Source: Halomonas sp.
GTDB taxonomy: Bacteria; Pseudomonadota; Gammaproteobacteria; Pseudomonadales; Halomonadaceae
Assembly: GCA_007129225.1 (NCBI GenBank)
Contig: SKVX01000210.1
Location: forward strand, 1 to 7,016
DNA length: 7,016 nt
Direction of reading: 5' to 3'
The stretch's first letter is position 1, and every line of letters starts with the position of its first letter. This document shows, in pieces, positions 4,544 through 7,016 of this stretch. The position numbers and the translations under genes were made by a program. The notes below the pieces were generated by a model. It saw only the letters and a program-made list of their open reading frames with translations, made no database searches and had not been told where the DNA came from.

Positions 4544-6679
4544 TTGAGCGTGTTGGAGGCCGCTTTATTGCTGAATTGGTCTGACCAAATGGCGAGACAT
4601 GGCTGGCGCGGGCTTGTCTGGATCAGTGGTGATGAAGAGGAGGTTCTCGACCGAGCCGCAGACATCTGGAAGCGAGGCAACTGGCTGTCGCCGTGCTGGG
4701 TGGCTGCCGAGCGGCCGGCAGGGTGCGACGCCACTCAGTGGCTTTCCCCGTCGAGGGCGCGCAACCACCTGGGCGGCGAGCATGACCTGGTCGTGTTCGA
4801 TGCGGTGACAGCCAGCGCCAACTTCGATCCCGACGCCTTCGGTGCCTTGAGCGGCACCCTACGCGCCGGGGGGCTGCTGCTGCTGCTGACGCCCGCCGAC
4901 TGGGGAAAGCCGCGAGCGGAATGCCCGGCAGTGGGTCCCTACCTCTCACGCTTGCGCCGCTTGCTGGAAACGGATGGCAGCGTGGCTCACTGGCAAGCCG
5001 GCGCGATGCCGGTGCTACCCCAGTGGCCCGGCGCGGAGCCTGCCAGGATCACTCCCATCGAAGACCCGGACTGCCTGACGGTTGATCAGGCCGAGGCAGT
5101 GGCCCGGCTGGTCAGGCTGAAGCGCCGCCGGCCGCTGGTGCTCACGGCGGACCGTGGGCGCGGCAAGACGGCGGCCCTGGGGATCGCCTGCGCCCGGCTG
5201 TTGGCCGGTGGAGAGCGTGAAATACTGGTCACGGCCCCCCGACCCGCTGCGGTGTCGTCACTGTTCGAGCGGCTGGCGTCGCTATGTCCGGAAGGAGAGC
5301 GACAAGGCAATGTCTTCGTCGACGGCAGAGGGGGCAGGGTGATGTTTGTCGCGCCGGACGCGCTTTCCGCCATGGCTGAACGAGGAGAGGCGGGCGGCAG
5401 TGGTAGTCGTTTGTTGGTGGACGAGGCGGCGGCGATTCCCGCCGGCCTGCTGGGCCAGTGGCTCGAGGCCTTCCCCCGTATCGCCTTCGCTACCACCGTC
5501 CATGGCTATGAGGGTTCTGGCCGCGGCTTTGCCCTACGGTTTCGGGAGCGATTGCAGCGCCAAGCGCCCAACTGGCACGAGTTCCATCTGGCGGCACCGG
5601 TACGCTGGGTAAAGGGTGACCCATTGGAGCGGCTGGTCAGCGACCTGCTGCTGCTCGATGCCGAGCCACCACCCGCCGTGTCCCCAGCCACTGCTCTGGT
5701 CGAGAAGACATGGCGCCGAGACCGGCTCGCCACCAATGAAGAGGCATTGCGTGATCTCTTCGGTCTGCTGGTCCAGGCTCACTACCGCACGACTCCAGGC
5801 GACCTGCGGCGTTTGCTCGATGAGCCGGGGCTGCAGGTCTCGACGCTGGATGCCGAAGGGCAGGCGCAGGGGGTGATCGTCCAGGGGGACGAGGGCGGTT
5901 TCGATGCCGAGCTGGCCGAACAGGTGGGTCGGGGAGAGCGTCGCCCACCGGGTCACCTGCTGGCCCAATCCCTGGCCGCCCATGCCGGTTCCCGCGACGC
6001 CCTGAAGGCTCGCGTGCGTCGTGTGCAGCGCATCGCCGTGCACCCCGCACGCCGCCGCGAGGGGCTGGGGCGACGGCTGCTCGACTCGGCCCTGGCGGCG
6101 GCGCGTCGGGACGGAATCGACCTGCTGGGTGCCAGTTTCGGAACTGAGCCCGGGCTGATGGCCTTCTGGCAGGCGCAGGGTTTTCGAGCCGTCAGGCTGG
6201 GACTGTCCAGGGAGACGGCCACCGGCGAGCATGCGCTGATGGTGGTCGTACCGACCAGCGTACGGGGCGAGGCCCTGGTCGACGAGCTGACCACAGGCTT
6301 TCAGCGTCTACTGCCGACACTGCTCGCCTTCGAGCTCAAGCAGCTGGACCCGGCGGTGGCACTCAGGCTCCTGGCCGAAGGGCTGAGACCCGTCATGAGT
6401 GCCGGGGATCGGCGTGATATCGCCGATGTGGCCTTCGGCTATCGCGAACCGGCCCTGGCGCGTCCGGCCCTGCAGGCCCTGCTGCGCCAGGCGGCGGCCG
6501 ACGGCTGCGACGACCCGGCACTGGCCTGGCTGGTGGCTTGGGCCTTCCAGGGTCGTGACATGCACTGGTTGGCGACTACCCTGGATGTTGCGGGCCGACG
6601 CGGCGTCATGGATCAACTGCGCAAGGCCGTGGCACGGCTCATCGAGGGTCAGGTCGCGCTGGGGGACGTGGTAAGGTAG
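4544..6679 (+). CDS. tmcA: tRNA(Met) cytidine acetyltransferase TmcA
   Basis: This cytoplasmic enzyme makes N4-acetylcytidine at the wobble position (C34) of elongator tRNA-Met, using acetyl-CoA and ATP, which guards against misreading of AUA. From the TTG at 4544 it has 711 residues, against about 671 for the E. coli protein. The order is an N-terminal TmcA domain (about 10-170); an RNA-helicase-like ATPase (about 195-365) with Walker A ADRGRGKTA (202-210), DEAAAIP (293-299) and TTVHGYEGSGRGF (317-329); a GNAT acetyltransferase (about 400-570) with RIAVHPARRREGLGRRLL (496-513); and a C-terminal tRNA-binding region. HYRTTPGDLRRLLDEPG (413-429) is also typical. The frame stays open upstream to a TTG at 4490 (729 residues), but 4544 has the better ribosome binding site and places the N-terminus close to that of the E. 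coli protein. Met34 of the longer form (4589) lacks a ribosome binding site. It is divergent from the TRAP operon, and pepD follows after 24 bp. Confidence 0.93.
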   Translation: MSVLEAALLLNWSDQMARHGWRGLVWISGDEEEVLDRAADIWKRGNWLSPCWVAAERPAGCDATQWLSPSRARNHLGGEHDLVVFDAVTASANFDPDAFGALSGTLRAGGLLLLLTPADWGKPRAECPAVGPYLSRLRRLLETDGSVAHWQAGAMPVLPQWPGAEPARITPIEDPDCLTVDQAEAVARLVRLKRRRPLVLTADRGRGKTAALGIACARLLAGGEREILVTAPRPAAVSSLFERLASLCPEGERQGNVFVDGRGGRVMFVAPDALSAMAERGEAGGSGSRLLVDEAAAIPAGLLGQWLEAFPRIAFATTVHGYEGSGRGFALRFRERLQRQAPNWHEFHLAAPVRWVKGDPLERLVSDLLLLDAEPPPAVSPATALVEKTWRRDRLATNEEALRDLFGLLVQAHYRTTPGDLRRLLDEPGLQVSTLDAEGQAQGVIVQGDEGGFDAELAEQVGRGERRPPGHLLAQSLAAHAGSRDALKARVRRVQRIAVHPARRREGLGRRLLDSALAAARRDGIDLLGASFGTEPGLMAFWQAQGFRAVRLGLSRETATGEHALMVVVPTSVRGEALVDELTTGFQRLLPTLLAFELKQLDPAVALRLLAEGLRPVMSAGDRRDIADVAFGYREPALARPALQALLRQAAADGCDDPALAWLVAWAFQGRDMHWLATTLDVAGRRGVMDQLRKAVARLIEGQVALGDVVR

Positions 6680-6703
6680 TTCGGTTATCCACATGAAGAT
6701 TCA

Positions 6704-7016
6704 ATGATGAACGAACATCTCGAGCAGCTTTCACCGCAGCCACTGTGGCGGCACTTTCGCACCCTGTGCAACACGCCGCGACCCTCCGGTCGCGAGGCCG
6801 CACTGGTGGCCGTTCTCGAGGCCTGGGCGGATGCCCGTGGCCTGGACCATGACCGCGACACCTTCGGCAATCTGCGCATTCGCAAGCCTGCCACACCGAG
6901 CCATGAAGGGGCGCCGGGCGTTATCCTGCAGGGGCATCTGGACATGGTGGCTCAGGCCAACGCCGACCACCCCCATGACTTCACGCGGGACCCCATCGAG
7001 ACCTATGTGGACGGAG
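6704..7016 (+). CDS. pepD: Cytosol non-specific dipeptidase / aminoacyl-histidine dipeptidase, 5' part
   Basis: The first 104 codons of an M20-family metallodipeptidase are present and the frame is cut by the right edge of the window. PepD hydrolyses a broad range of dipeptides, including Xaa-His, in the cytoplasm and needs two zinc ions. The opening MNEHLEQLSPQPLWRHF closely resembles the E. coli PepD start. FGNLRIRKPAT (54-64) and QGHLDMVAQ (76-84) follow, the latter carrying His78, expected to be the first metal ligand, and Asp80. HDFTRDPIETYVDG at the edge is also PepD-like. Two ATGs occur in tandem at 6704 and 6707; GAAG at 6695-6698 is a weak ribosome binding site that suits either. The gene begins 24 bp after tmcA with no terminator between, so the two are probably co-transcribed. 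Confidence 0.92.
   Translation, partial: MMNEHLEQLSPQPLWRHFRTLCNTPRPSGREAALVAVLEAWADARGLDHDRDTFGNLRIRKPATPSHEGAPGVILQGHLDMVAQANADHPHDFTRDPIETYVDG

Noticed and set aside
4522..4584. 20-codon ORF as a real small gene upstream of tmcA
   Set aside because: Its ribosome binding site is too close to the ATG (2 bases) and it overlaps the probable tmcA start. I kept it only as a possible leader within a finding.
5534..6232. 232-codon open frame on the minus strand opposite tmcA
   Set aside because: It lies wholly inside the conserved helicase and GNAT domains of TmcA. Its composition is low in information and no motif is recognisable, so it is a shadow.
6639..6976. Minus-strand frames at the right end
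   Set aside because: The plus strand here encodes a clear PepD N-terminus with the HLDMV metal-site motif. The minus-strand frames are Arg- and Pro-rich shadows.
1..7016. CRISPR array, mobile element, integrase, defence or toxin-antitoxin system, tRNA or rRNA gene
   Set aside because: I saw no spaced direct repeats, terminal inverted repeats with a transposase, tRNA-like folds or related protein motifs on either strand.

Overview
The window looks like chromosomal DNA of a GC-rich gammaproteobacterium, most likely Halomonadaceae (Halomonas or a close relative). The basis is the gamma-type TmcA and PepD proteins, the GC-rich coding sequence with an AT-richer intergenic region, and a TRAP transporter next to a 3-hydroxybutyrate dehydrogenase. 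The genus is inferred; no rRNA or marker gene is present.

Layout. Positions 1-83 (minus strand) hold the first codons of an unidentified protein with a hydrophobic N-terminus that runs off the left edge. Positions 229-4213 (minus strand) hold a four-gene cluster, transcribed right to left: a periplasmic TRAP solute-binding protein, the small and large TRAP membrane subunits, and an SDR dehydrogenase closely resembling 3-hydroxybutyrate dehydrogenase. Short 21-bp gaps and good ribosome binding sites join the last three genes. A perfect 13-bp hairpin with a GCAA loop lies between the binding-protein gene and the membrane genes, and a 12-bp hairpin follows the dehydrogenase. Positions 4214-4543 are an AT-rich divergent intergenic region with a perfect palindrome, AATTGGT-AAT-ACCAATT, that matches the operator consensus of FadR-subfamily GntR regulators such as PdhR. 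Positions 4544-6679 (plus strand) encode tRNA(Met) cytidine acetyltransferase TmcA. Positions 6704-7016 (plus strand) hold the first 104 codons of the dipeptidase gene pepD, cut by the window edge.

Working together. The minus-strand cluster reads as an uptake-and-oxidation unit. The binding protein captures an organic acid in the periplasm, the QM permease imports it with sodium, and the dehydrogenase oxidises it, plausibly (R)-3-hydroxybutyrate to acetoacetate. The GntR-type operator would let a small organic acid switch the unit on. The divergent tmcA-pepD pair is housekeeping (tRNA modification and peptide turnover) and has no evident functional link to the transporter.

No CRISPR array, mobile element, tRNA, rRNA or defence system is visible. 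The most interesting content is the candidate hydroxy-acid TRAP-dehydrogenase operon with its operator and intercistronic hairpin. I found no convincing wholly new system.
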